DNA from: Oscillospiraceae bacterium
GTDB lineage: Bacteria; Bacillota; Clostridia; Oscillospirales; Oscillospiraceae
DNA length: 33,937 bases
NCBI GenBank assembly: GCA_017469795.1
Contig: JAFUFT010000057.1
Location: 1 to 33,937, forward strand
Direction of reading: 5' to 3'
The notes beneath the pieces are model-generated. The model did not search any database. It saw only the letters and a list, made by a program, of their open reading frames with translations, and was not told the DNA's origin. The position numbers and the translations under genes were made by a program. Of this stretch, positions 15,941 to 23,912 are shown piece by piece; positions within the stretch are counted from its first letter, which is position 1; every line of letters begins with the position of its first letter.

Positions 15941-17911
15941 GTGAGTGAACCTAATAACCGGGACTCAAAACGTTCTTCCGGAAACAACAAGGACAGCCAA
16001 AACCGTCCGAAACTCAATACAATACTTCCCATTGCGGTGCTGGCTGTAGTATTTGTCCTGCTGATCAATTTCCTCTACAGCAGCTATGCTTCCTCCAGAA
16101 TGGAGGAGATCAAATACAACGAATTTCAGCAGATGCTTGAAAACGATGAGATTGCGGAGGTAGAAATTCAGTCAGACCGTATTCTGATTCAGACCAAAGA
16201 GCAGAAGGATCTGCCGGAAACAGAACAGAAGATTCTGTTCACCGGCCTGGTGGGTGATACAGAGCTGATTTCCAGTCTTTCTGCCCACGGGGTGGAATTC
16301 TATCACGAGATTCAGAATGAAATGTCTCCCCTGTTCCAGATTCTTCTGTCCTATGTGATCCCCTTCGCTGCCATCTATCTGCTGTTCAGCTTCCTGATGC
16401 GGAACATCGGCGGCAAAATGGGCGGCGGAATGTCCATCGGCCAGAGCAAGGCCAAGGTATTTATGGAAAAAGAGACCGGAGTCACATTTGCGGATGTGGC
16501 CGGTCAGGATGAGGCCAAGGAATCCCTGCAGGAGATCATCGATTTCCTCCACAACCCGCAGAAGTATGCTGCCATCGGCGCAAAAATCCCCAAGGGTGCG
16601 CTTCTGGTGGGATCTCCGGGAACCGGTAAAACCCTACTGGCAAAGGCGGTTGCCGGAGAAGCGGGTGTCCCCTTCTTCTTTATTTCCGGTTCTGACTTTG
16701 TGGAGATGTTTGTGGGCGTCGGCGCAAGCCGGGTCCGAGATCTGTTCCAGCAGGCTGCCAAGCAGGCGCCCGCCATCATCTTCATCGATGAGATCGATGC
16801 AATCGGCAAGAGCCGCGACAACCGGCTCGGCAGCAATGACGAACGGGAACAGACACTTAACCAACTCCTTTCGGAGATTGACGGTTTCGATTCCTCCAAG
16901 GGCGTCGTAATCCTGGCCGCCACTAACCGGCCGGAGATTCTGGACAAGGCACTGCTCCGTGCCGGACGGTTTGACCGGCGCATCATTGTCGACAAGCCGA
17001 ATCTGGCCGGACGGCTGCAGACGCTGAAAGTCCACACCAAGAATATTAAGCTGACAGAAGATGTTGATCTCAACCGGATTGCGCAGGTCACTGCAGGCGC
17101 TGTCGGCGCGGATCTGGCAAATCTGGTCAACGAGGCTGCCCTCCGTGCGGTTCGCATGGGACGTCATGCGGTCAACCAGGAGGATCTGCTTGTTTCCTTT
17201 GAAGTGGTGATCGCCGGAACCGAAAAGAAAGGAACCGTCCTTACTGATACGGAAAAGCGGATCGTATCCTATCACGAGGTGGGCCATGCCCTGGTCGCAG
17301 CCCTTCAGAAACACACCGCCCCGGTTCAGAAGATCACGATCGTTCCCCACACCTCCGGCGCTCTCGGTTATACCCTGCAGATGGAAGAGGAGGAGAAATT
17401 CCTCAACTCAAAGGAAGAGCTGATTTCTGAGCTCAAGACCCTTCTTGCCGGACGCGCGGCGGAAGAAGTCGTGTTCGGTGTACAGACCACCGGTGCGGCT
17501 AACGATATTGAAAAAGCAACGGATCTTGCACGCCGTATGATCATGCAGTTCGGAATGAGCGACAGATTCGGACTCATGGCGCTGGTTACAGCCCAGAGCC
17601 AGTATCTTGGCGGGCAGAACGCCATGAACTGCGCTGAATCCACCGCTGCTGCCGCCGATGAAGAAGTCCGCGATCTGCTTCAGAAATGCTATGAGGCGGC
17701 CAAGCAGATGCTGCGGGAGAATCGGGAGACCCTGGATGAAATTGCTCTGTTCCTGCTCACCAAGGAAACCATCACGGGCGATGAATTCATGGCGTTCCTG
17801 AAAAAGCCGGAAGAGCTTCCGGAAGCTGTGGAAGCGTCTGTTCCTGATGAGGAATCCGCTTCAGAATCCCCTGCTTTTGAAGCATCTGAACCTGACACTG
17901 AAGAAATCTGA
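15941..17911 (+). CDS. ftsH: ATP-dependent zinc metalloprotease FtsH
   Basis: 656 residues from GTG at 15941, chosen because AAAGGAGG lies 8 bases upstream and the N-terminus then matches FtsH; the frame is open further back to 15740 but runs through the promoter. TM1 at about 27-47, extracytoplasmic domain, TM2 at about 132-153, then the AAA domain with Walker A GSPGTGKT (224-231), Walker B IIFIDEID (279-286), second region of homology ending RAGRFDR (340-346), and the zinc protease site HEVGH (445-449). The tail after about 620 is acidic and low in complexity. It is a membrane hexamer that degrades misfolded membrane proteins and short-lived regulators. Own promoter and terminator. Confidence 0.97.
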   Translation: MSEPNNRDSKRSSGNNKDSQNRPKLNTILPIAVLAVVFVLLINFLYSSYASSRMEEIKYNEFQQMLENDEIAEVEIQSDRILIQTKEQKDLPETEQKILFTGLVGDTELISSLSAHGVEFYHEIQNEMSPLFQILLSYVIPFAAIYLLFSFLMRNIGGKMGGGMSIGQSKAKVFMEKETGVTFADVAGQDEAKESLQEIIDFLHNPQKYAAIGAKIPKGALLVGSPGTGKTLLAKAVAGEAGVPFFFISGSDFVEMFVGVGASRVRDLFQQAAKQAPAIIFIDEIDAIGKSRDNRLGSNDEREQTLNQLLSEIDGFDSSKGVVILAATNRPEILDKALLRAGRFDRRIIVDKPNLAGRLQTLKVHTKNIKLTEDVDLNRIAQVTAGAVGADLANLVNEAALRAVRMGRHAVNQEDLLVSFEVVIAGTEKKGTVLTDTEKRIVSYHEVGHALVAALQKHTAPVQKITIVPHTSGALGYTLQMEEEEKFLNSKEELISELKTLLAGRAAEEVVFGVQTTGAANDIEKATDLARRMIMQFGMSDRFGLMALVTAQSQYLGGQNAMNCAESTAAAADEEVRDLLQKCYEAAKQMLRENRETLDEIALFLLTKETITGDEFMAFLKKPEELPEAVEASVPDEESASESPAFEASEPDTEEI

Positions 17912-17917
17912 TATAAT

Positions 17918-17947
17918 AAGGATACGCCGCGCCTGCGGCGTATCCTT
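17918..17947 (+). terminator. Terminator of ftsH
   Basis: Arms AAGGATACGCCGC / GCGGCGTATCCTT (13 bp) with a 4-base loop, starting 6 bases after the stop and followed by TTC. The T-run is short, so some read-through into the next gene, 24 bases on, is possible. Confidence 0.82.
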
Positions 17948-17971
17948 TTCAAATACGATCAGGAGGTAACC

Positions 17972-18781
17972 ATGATCCAGATAAATAATGACGCCTGCAT
18001 CGGCTGCGGGCGCTGCGCATACGATTGTTTCCCGGGCGCAATTACCGTAACAGAAAAAGCGGAGCTCTCAAACCCCGCCGCCTGCATCGGCTGTGGACAC
18101 TGTGTCGCGATCTGTCCCGTTGCCGCTGTTTCCTATGATGGGCTTCCAGCCGACGACGTCATGCCCAGCGAAAAAAACGTCTCCCCGGAAAGAATGCTGG
18201 GTTTGATGCGTTCCAGACGTTCCTGCCGGCATTATAAAACTTTGCCTCTGCCCGATACAGTCCTGAATTCGCTCCTTCAGGCTGCCCGTGCATGTCCAAC
18301 CGCAAGAAATCTGCAGGCTACCCGTTTCATTGCCGTAAGGGATAAAATCCCGGAACTATTGGATCTTGCGCTGGATACGCTAGGCCGGATCGGACAGACA
18401 CAACGCGAGACGGCCGCCGATCCCTCTGAGATCCGCCGGGCGGAAAACTTCATCCGCTGGCAGGAACAGCGCAGAACGGACCCGAATTTTGATCCGCTGT
18501 TTTTCCATGCGCCGCAGCTTCTCATCTTTGTTTCTCCCAAGGATGCTGTCTTCGACGCCGCAGCAGCTGCCGCCTATACAGAACTGATGGCAGCTTCCCT
18601 GGATCTTGGTTGTCTCTACAGCGGATACTTTACCGCATGCGCGGCCATGTCTCCCGAGATCAGAGATCTGCTTGGAATTGGAGAAACGGAACAGCTGGTG
18701 CGCTGCCTGGTGCTCGGATACCCGGATGTTGCTTACCCACGGACCGCGCCGAGGAATCTGCCGCAGGTTACATATTTATAA
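17972..18781 (+). CDS. Ferredoxin-nitroreductase fusion oxidoreductase
   Basis: 269 residues. Residues 1-55 hold two [4Fe-4S] motifs, CIGCGRCAYDC (9-19) and CIGCGHCVAIC (38-48). Residues about 75-269 are a nitroreductase-fold FMN domain with RSRRSCRHYKT (80-90) for the FMN phosphate and ACPTARNLQATRF. This architecture is common in anaerobic Clostridia, where the iron-sulfur part feeds electrons from ferredoxin to the flavin. The physiological substrate is unknown. Start ATG with AGGAGGT upstream. No separate promoter is clear between the ftsH terminator and the gene. Confidence 0.92.
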   Translation: MIQINNDACIGCGRCAYDCFPGAITVTEKAELSNPAACIGCGHCVAICPVAAVSYDGLPADDVMPSEKNVSPERMLGLMRSRRSCRHYKTLPLPDTVLNSLLQAARACPTARNLQATRFIAVRDKIPELLDLALDTLGRIGQTQRETAADPSEIRRAENFIRWQEQRRTDPNFDPLFFHAPQLLIFVSPKDAVFDAAAAAAYTELMAASLDLGCLYSGYFTACAAMSPEIRDLLGIGETEQLVRCLVLGYPDVAYPRTAPRNLPQVTYL

Positions 18782-18810
18782 AAACGGAGGCAACTGCCTC
18801 CGTTTTTTTT
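18781..18810. terminator. Bidirectional terminator after the nitroreductase gene
   Basis: Arms AAAACGGAGGC / GCCTCCGTTTT around AACT, followed by eight T in total on the plus strand. It starts in the stop codon and overlaps the stop of the convergent minus-strand gene. Confidence 0.92.
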
Positions 18811-19336
18811 AATTTCCAGGTTTCAGCGCCGCATCCACCTGCGGCATCTGCGATGCGATTGGGGTGTTCTGCGGTCGCACCGAAGGTTTTTCTCCTCCTG
18901 TGCATCCTCCAAACCGGGACATCAGCAGCAGAATGCCCGCCAGCAGCAACGCGATCAGCGTGAACCGGAACCTCCGAAAGCTCTCTTTCCAGGCAGCCGG
19001 TCCATCCTCCAGTTCGATTCTCTTCATAATCGCCGCTTTCAGACGGGACGGTACCTCGCCTGGATTCGACGCCTGCTCACCCATCACTACATTTCTGCCA
19101 GTTACATCGGAAGAAAGCTCTGTCAGCCATTGGGAAAAGGACTGGTCACCGGGAAACAGGGAAATCCCATGCCACGCTCTCAAAAATGTTTCCCTTGTAT
19201 GGTCGAATGCAAGATCGGAATTCCCTTCTGCTGACAGGATCCCTTGGTAAACAGAAGGCAGATGCTCCGAGATCAGCTCGGCAAACGCCTCCTTATCCCC
19301 TTTGGCCGCCCGTCTGATCCGCTCCATTTCGTCCAT
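18809..19336 (-). CDS. ECF sigma-region-2-like domain fused to a single membrane anchor
   Basis: 175 residues. Residues 5-82 read like sigma-70 region 2 of ECF factors: RIRRAAKGDKEAFAELISEH, then TRETFLRAWHGISLFPGDQS and FSQWLTEL. In place of region 4 there is a linker with SRLKAAIMKRIE (97-108), the kind of segment seen before the membrane helix of anti-sigma factors, then one hydrophobic helix (about 124-140) and a 35-residue tail. It lies 4 bases after dusB and shares the terminator at 18781-18810, so it is probably co-transcribed with dusB. Without region 4 it cannot be an ordinary ECF sigma factor. A degenerate sigma/anti-sigma fusion or a membrane-tethered RNA polymerase-binding protein is inferred. 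Confidence 0.72.
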   Translation of the reverse strand: MDEMERIRRAAKGDKEAFAELISEHLPSVYQGILSAEGNSDLAFDHTRETFLRAWHGISLFPGDQSFSQWLTELSSDVTGRNVVMGEQASNPGEVPSRLKAAIMKRIELEDGPAAWKESFRRFRFTLIALLLAGILLLMSRFGGCTGGEKPSVRPQNTPIASQMPQVDAALKPGN

Positions 19337-19340
19337 TGTC

Positions 19341-20294
19341 TCACCTCAGATCCTGTTTGACTTCCTTTGCAATCCGGTAGATCTCTTCCATCGAAGAGAC
19401 CTGGGCAATTTCCCGCTTGAAGGAACCGGCGTGCGGAACGCCGTGGAGATACCAGCACAGGTGCTTTCTGGCCTCCAGGCACGCGATATGCTCGCCCTTG
19501 TCAGAAGCAGCCAGTTCGATCTGACGGACCGCCACGTCAAATCTCTGCCCCAGCGGCAGCGTCTCCGGAATGGGATCTCCATTCATGGCAGCTCTTGCCC
19601 GGGCAAACAGGAACGGATCTCCAAATGCCGCCCGGCCTATCATCACATGATCCGCCCCGGTGTACCGCAGGATATGTACTGCGTCTTCTGCCGTTGCCAC
19701 ATCGCCGTTTGCAGCAACCGGAATCGAAATCGCTTGTTTGACCTCCCGGATCACGTCCCAGTCCGCTCTTCCGGTGTACATTTGCACCTTTGTTCTGCCG
19801 TGAACAGCGATAGCGGAAACGCCGGCCTTTTCCAGCATAACCGCAAGCTCCACACAGTTCACATGGCTTTTGTCCCATCCCTTCCGCATCTTGACGGTGA
19901 CCGGAACAGGAACGGCTTTCACCACGGCTTCTGCAATATCAGCCGCCAGCTCCGGTGTACGCATCAGACCGGAACCGTCTCCGGAATTGGCAATTTTGGG
20001 CATCGGGCATCCCATATTGATATCGATAAAATCGCAGCCGCTCTGATCAAGAGCGATTTGCGCGCCACGAGCCATCATCTCCGGATCATTGCCGAAAATC
20101 TGGACTCCGCAAACACTGCCCTCGTTTTTCTGCAGCAGTTGCAGGGTCTTTTTATCTCCGTAGCAAAGCGCCCTTGAGGACACCATTTCCGTTACGGTAA
20201 TATCAGCGCCGTAGGAGGCGGCAATCGTTCGATAGGCCCAGTCCGTCACGCCCGCCATAGGCGCAAGAATCAGTTTGGCCTGTTGCGTTTGCAC
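19341..20294 (-). CDS. dusB: tRNA-dihydrouridine synthase, DusB type
   Basis: 317 residues, FMN-dependent TIM-barrel enzyme that reduces uridines in the tRNA D-loop. Family blocks are [13 protein letters not shown] (10-22), [13 protein letters not shown] (89-101) with catalytic Cys96, VTVKMRKGW (132-140), [13 protein letters not shown] (163-175) and [10 protein letters not shown]. The start is GTG at 20294 with AGGGGGAT upstream; no in-frame ATG fits better. A possible -10 TATAGT lies at 20324-20329 but has no convincing -35. It is the first gene of a pair with the sigma-2-like membrane protein. Confidence 0.95.
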   Translation of the reverse strand: MQTQQAKLILAPMAGVTDWAYRTIAASYGADITVTEMVSSRALCYGDKKTLQLLQKNEGSVCGVQIFGNDPEMMARGAQIALDQSGCDFIDINMGCPMPKIANSGDGSGLMRTPELAADIAEAVVKAVPVPVTVKMRKGWDKSHVNCVELAVMLEKAGVSAIAVHGRTKVQMYTGRADWDVIREVKQAISIPVAANGDVATAEDAVHILRYTGADHVMIGRAAFGDPFLFARARAAMNGDPIPETLPLGQRFDVAVRQIELAASDKGEHIACLEARKHLCWYLHGVPHAGSFKREIAQVSSMEEIYRIAKEVKQDLR

Positions 20295-20383
20295 TGTACA
20301 TCCCCCTCATTCTGAACAAAACAACTATATGCATGATACCACAACGGAAATCAGATATCCAGTCATATTTCATTCTGCCACGC

Positions 20384-20412
20384 TTGACTTAATCTCTATT
20401 CAAAGATATAAT
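20384..20412 (+). promoter_or_regulatory. Sigma-A promoter of the acyltransferase gene
   Basis: -35 TTGACT (20384-20389), 17-base spacer, -10 TATAAT (20407-20412), about 50 bases before the ATG at 20464. Confidence 0.78.
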
Positions 20413-20463
20413 CATTATAATAAATCGAGAAGCACATATTGATCTTTTCGTTGAGGTGAAAAC

Positions 20464-21753
20464 ATGAAGCATTCCCTGTACTCCGAACTGAGAACGATCT
20501 ATGAAACAACGGTGGACAACCCGCATACCTTTCGCGTCACGCTGAAGATGAAGGACATGATCGACGAAAATATCCTCAAAGATGCTGTTCGCGTTACATC
20601 CTCCCGATATCCCTATTTTTCCATGCGGCTCGATTTTGAACAGGATAGTGTTTGTTTCGCGGACAACGATGCACCAATGCCCGTCCTTCACACTGACGGC
20701 CCTGTGATCCTCGGCGGGGATCAGGTGGCCGGGCATCTCCTTGCAGTCTCCTGGTGGAAAAACAAGATTCATATTGAGGTTTATCACGCGCTCACTGACG
20801 GCGGCGGCGTGTATAACTTTATCAAGACGCTTCTGTATTATTACTGCTCGGCTTATTATGAGGTGGAGCTCTCTCCCATAGATATCCGCCTTGCCGGCGA
20901 GGAAATCGCTCCGGAGGAGTGGAGCGATCCGGGTGCAGTTCCCATGGGAGATGCGCCGGACTATGTGATGAAGAAATGGGAAAACCCTGCCTTCCAGCTC
21001 AAAGGCGGCGGTAAGATTACGCTGAGCAAGTCCTGTATCGTCTACAACATCCGGATCCCCGAGGCGGAGTTCATGCGCTTTAATCTTTCCAACGACGGCA
21101 GTCCCGGAACCATCGTGGCGCTCTTCCTGGCCAGAGCCATTGAAGCCTGCCATCCGGAAAAAAAGGACCCCGTGGTCATTGCCATGTGCGTCAATCAGCG
21201 CAAGGCACTTTCGGCGCCTCTGGCCCACCAAAGCCTGGTGGGTGACGTGAGACTGGCCTATCGCGGCAGGATCAAGGATATGCCGTTCATGGATCAGGCT
21301 ACCTGCTTCCGAGGCATGGTCGCGCTTCAATCTGACCGAAGCATGGTACGAGAGGAGATCCGGGAGTATCAGCGGATTGTAGAAGATCTCCGGGCGCTGC
21401 CCACCCATCTGCAGCGGCATCAGTACTGCATTGACCGAATGAATCATATGACCGACTGCTTCACCGCAACGATCAGTTACGTTGGCAAGACCGGCATGGG
21501 AGATGCGGAGCAGTTCATTCAGGAATTCCACGTGCTGCCCTCCACGGCACTTCCCTCCTCCGCAACGCCCCTCACACTGGAACTCAGTGCTATGAACGGC
21601 TGCTTCTATGTGAATTTCATGCAGTACTTCCCGGAGGACTGCTACCTCAAGGCCTTTATCAAGGAACTGCGGAAGAACCAGATCAACTATGACGTCCTCT
21701 ACCAGGAGGAGACAAAATACCCGGGAATGATCGAACTCTGGGACAACTTGTGA
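20464..21753 (+). CDS. Condensation-fold (HxxxDG) acyltransferase of unknown substrate
   Basis: 429 residues. The motif VYHALTDGGG (107-115; His108 and Asp112) is the HxxxDG active site of the CoA-dependent acyltransferase superfamily, which includes alcohol acetyltransferases, PapA proteins and NRPS condensation domains. The size fits a stand-alone two-lobed enzyme. There is no carrier protein, NRPS or PKS gene in the window, so an alcohol, lipid or sugar acceptor is as likely as a peptide. RBS GAGGTGA, ATG start, own promoter and terminator, hence monocistronic. It precedes sigG, but nothing else ties it to sporulation. Confidence 0.78.
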   Translation: MKHSLYSELRTIYETTVDNPHTFRVTLKMKDMIDENILKDAVRVTSSRYPYFSMRLDFEQDSVCFADNDAPMPVLHTDGPVILGGDQVAGHLLAVSWWKNKIHIEVYHALTDGGGVYNFIKTLLYYYCSAYYEVELSPIDIRLAGEEIAPEEWSDPGAVPMGDAPDYVMKKWENPAFQLKGGGKITLSKSCIVYNIRIPEAEFMRFNLSNDGSPGTIVALFLARAIEACHPEKKDPVVIAMCVNQRKALSAPLAHQSLVGDVRLAYRGRIKDMPFMDQATCFRGMVALQSDRSMVREEIREYQRIVEDLRALPTHLQRHQYCIDRMNHMTDCFTATISYVGKTGMGDAEQFIQEFHVLPSTALPSSATPLTLELSAMNGCFYVNFMQYFPEDCYLKAFIKELRKNQINYDVLYQEETKYPGMIELWDNL

Positions 21754-21756
21754 CTG

Positions 21757-21784
21757 AAACAGCCGCCTGCTTTGGCGGCTGTTT
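21757..21784 (+). terminator. Terminator of the acyltransferase gene
   Basis: Arms AAACAGCCGCC (21757-21767) and GGCGGCTGTTT (21774-21784), 6-base loop, followed by ATTCTT. Confidence 0.87.
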
Positions 21785-21830
21785 ATTCTTGGAACCACCA
21801 CATTCTCTGAAAACCTCCTCCCCTTCGTCA

Positions 21831-21859
21831 GTATGAAAACCACTGAACCGGGAAAAATG
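21831..21859 (+). promoter_or_regulatory. Possible sigma-F/sigma-G type promoter of sigG
   Basis: GTATG (21831-21835) and GGGAAAAATG (21850-21859), 14-15 bases apart, resemble forespore promoters (GYATA-like -35 and a GGnnAnAnT-like -10). No good sigma-A promoter is seen between the terminator at 21784 and the gene. In B. subtilis sigG is transcribed by sigma-F. The match is by eye and imperfect. Confidence 0.38.
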
Positions 21860-21894
21860 TTCAAGCCAGGAAAAACATCCGGGAGGTTGAACAG

Positions 21895-22674
21895 ATGCTT
21901 GGGAAGGTGGAACTGTGCGGCGTCAACACGTCGCGGCTGAAGGTCCTGAAAAATGACGAGATGATGGAACTCATGACCCGCTATAAAAACGGAGATCAAA
22001 AAGCCATGCAGCAGATGGTGGAGGGAAATCTGCGGCTGGTGCTCAGTGTGATCCAACGGTTTGACCGAAGCGGAGAAAATCCGGATGATCTGTTTCAGGT
22101 TGGATGTATCGGATTAATCAAAGCCATTCAGAATTTCAATCCCGACATGATGGTGAAGTTTTCCACCTACGGCGTGCCGATGATCAGCGGCGAGATCCGC
22201 CGTTTTTTGCGGGACAACGCGCCGATCCGGGTCAGCCGAAGCCTGCGGGATACCGCCTATCGCGTTCTGCAGACACGGGAATCCATCCTGCGGGAACGTC
22301 AGAAAGAACCGACTATGGAGGAAATCGCCGCTTCCCTGGAACTGTCTGTGGATGAAGTTAACGCCGCCATGGACGCCATCGCCTCACCGGTCAGCCTCCA
22401 TGACCCGATCTATTCCGACGGCGGTGATCCCCTGACCGTCATGGACCAGGTCAGAGATACAAAAAATACAGACGAAATGTGGATCGAACACATTGCGCTC
22501 CGGGAAGCCATCAAGAATCTGGATGAACGGGAAAAGAGAATTCTGGCCCTTCGTTTTTATGACGGCCGGACACAGATGGAGGTAGCAGACCAGGTCGGCA
22601 TTAGTCAGGCTCAGGTATCCCGGTTGGAGAAAAGCGCAATTTCCCAGATTCGAAAGGCAATTTCTGTGCAATAA
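21895..22674 (+). CDS. sigG: RNA polymerase sporulation sigma factor SigG (late forespore)
   Basis: 259 residues, the length of sigma-G. The N-terminus KVELCGVNTSRLKVLKNDEM is the sigma-G-specific extension (B. subtilis has VEICGVDTSKLPVLKNEEM). Region 2 is GNLRLVLSVIQRF with DDLFQVGCIGLIKAI, followed by KFSTYGVPMISGEIRRFLRD. Regions 3 and 4 follow, ending TQMEVADQVGISQAQVSRLE. It directs late forespore genes in the developing spore. ATG start with GGGAGG 8 bases upstream. It is followed after 43 bases by a ylmC-type gene, a neighbour often found with sigG in Firmicutes. The spoIIGA-sigE genes that often precede it are not here. Confidence 0.95.
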   Translation: MLGKVELCGVNTSRLKVLKNDEMMELMTRYKNGDQKAMQQMVEGNLRLVLSVIQRFDRSGENPDDLFQVGCIGLIKAIQNFNPDMMVKFSTYGVPMISGEIRRFLRDNAPIRVSRSLRDTAYRVLQTRESILRERQKEPTMEEIAASLELSVDEVNAAMDAIASPVSLHDPIYSDGGDPLTVMDQVRDTKNTDEMWIEHIALREAIKNLDEREKRILALRFYDGRTQMEVADQVGISQAQVSRLEKSAISQIRKAISVQ

Positions 22675-22717
22675 AGATCCTCCGCCGCATATAGTGTCAA
22701 TGACGGGAGGGGTCTAT

Positions 22718-22996
22718 ATGATGGTTCGGTTATCGGAACTCAAGTGCCGGGAGGTCATCAATATATGTGATGGCTGCCGCGTCGGCTTTGTCAGCGATGC
22801 GGAACTGGAAACCACCGGAGGAGACGTGATTGCGCTGATCGTTCCGGGAAAACCCCGGCTGTTCGGTTTGCTGGGTTATGAGGATGATTATGTGATCCCA
22901 TGGAACTGTATTCGCAGGATCGGAAGCGACATTATTCTGATTGAAGCGGATCTGGGAAAAATCAAGGTTCCGTGCAAGCGAAAAAAATACTTTTAA
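22718..22996 (+). CDS. ylmC: YlmC/YmxH family sporulation protein (PRC-barrel)
   Basis: 92 residues from ATG at 22718, chosen because GGGAGGGG lies 6-7 bases upstream; ATG at 22721 is also possible and an upstream GTG at 22694 is not supported. The sequence VRLSELKCREVINICDG, GDVIALIVPG and DYVIPWNCIRRIGSDIILI is typical of the YlmC/YmxH group of small PRC-barrel proteins conserved in spore formers. The molecular function is unknown. It lies 43 bases after sigG and ends in a strong hairpin, so it is probably in the sigG transcription unit. Confidence 0.92.
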   Translation: MMVRLSELKCREVINICDGCRVGFVSDAELETTGGDVIALIVPGKPRLFGLLGYEDDYVIPWNCIRRIGSDIILIEADLGKIKVPCKRKKYF

Positions 22997-22997
22997 A

Positions 22998-23023
22998 AGA
23001 GCCTCGCCGAAGGGCGAGGCTCT
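22998..23023. terminator. Bidirectional terminator between ylmC and folD
   Basis: Arms AGAGCCTCGCC / GGCGAGGCTCT around GAAG, followed by CATTTT on the plus strand and TTTTAAAAG on the minus strand. It serves both convergent units. Confidence 0.9.
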
Positions 23024-23028
23024 CATTT

Positions 23029-23883
23029 TCAATCCAGGTTACATTGAAGACGGCAAGCCGTCAGTGTGTTTTCCAGCAGCATTACCCGGGTCATGGGACC
23101 AACTCCACCCGGTACAGGCGTGATTGCCGCTGCTTTTTCCGCAACCTCTTCATAGACCACGTCTCCGCAGAGCTTCCCCTGTTCATTGCGGTTCATAGCA
23201 ACGTCGATGACCACGGCGCCCTCTTTTACCATGTCCGCTGTGACAAACCCTGTCTTTCCCACCGCAGACACCAGAATGTCAGCTTGGAGCGTCTGGGCCT
23301 TCAGGTCTGCCGTTCCGGAATGGCAGATTGTCACAGTACCGTTCTTCTGAAGCAGCAGAAGACTCATTGGCTTTCCAACAATGTTGCTCCGTCCGATGAC
23401 AACACAGTGCTTTCCGGCCGGATCGATGCCATAATGCTCCATCAGCTTGACGATCCCGGCAGGAGTGCACGGCGCAAATCTGGGCATTCCCTGGGTCAGA
23501 TACCCCACGTTCATGGGATGGAAGCAATCCACATCCTTGATCGGATCGATGGCTTCAATCACTCTCTGTGGATCGATCTGCTTCGGTACAGGAAGCTGGA
23601 CCAGGACGCCGTGGATCTTGTTGTCATGGTTTAAAACGTCAAGCAGTTCCAGCAGCTGGGCTTCCGTCGTCTCCTCCGGGAGCGTGTACATGGCGCTGTA
23701 GATCCCGCATTCCTTGCAGTCTTTTTCCTTGTTGCGTACATAGACCTGAGACGCGGGATTGTTTCCCACCAGCACAACAGCCAGGCCGGGCCTGTGCCCA
23801 AGGGCCGCAAGCCGTTCCACTTCCGCCGCGATATTCTCTTTACACAGAGCCGCAAAAGCTTTTCCGTCTAAAATAGTTGACAT
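23029..23883 (-). CDS. folD: Bifunctional methylenetetrahydrofolate dehydrogenase/cyclohydrolase
   Basis: 284 residues from ATG at 23883, chosen because GGAGGA lies 5 bases upstream and the N-terminus then matches FolD; the open frame continues upstream but overlaps the PBP gene. Signature blocks are VGNNPASQVYVRNKEKDC (39-56), with Tyr48 and Lys52 of the active site, DVDCFHPMNVG, GRSNIVGKPMS and PVPGGVGPMTR. It oxidises 5,10-methylene-THF to 10-formyl-THF with NADP in the cytoplasm, feeding purine synthesis. It is the last gene of the minus-strand unit with the SEDS and PBP genes, 29 bases after the PBP stop. Confidence 0.96.
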   Translation of the reverse strand: MSTILDGKAFAALCKENIAAEVERLAALGHRPGLAVVLVGNNPASQVYVRNKEKDCKECGIYSAMYTLPEETTEAQLLELLDVLNHDNKIHGVLVQLPVPKQIDPQRVIEAIDPIKDVDCFHPMNVGYLTQGMPRFAPCTPAGIVKLMEHYGIDPAGKHCVVIGRSNIVGKPMSLLLLQKNGTVTICHSGTADLKAQTLQADILVSAVGKTGFVTADMVKEGAVVIDVAMNRNEQGKLCGDVVYEEVAEKAAAITPVPGGVGPMTRVMLLENTLTACRLQCNLD

Positions 23884-23912
23884 AATATCCTCCTTGCTCC
23901 CCTTTCCTTCCA

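Noticed and set aside
18809..19336. Ordinary ECF sigma factor
   Set aside because: Region 4 is missing and a membrane helix takes its place.
20389..22056. Open frame of 555 codons on the minus strand
   Set aside because: Antisense to the acyltransferase and sigG, no ribosome site, His/Arg-rich shadow composition, no family features.
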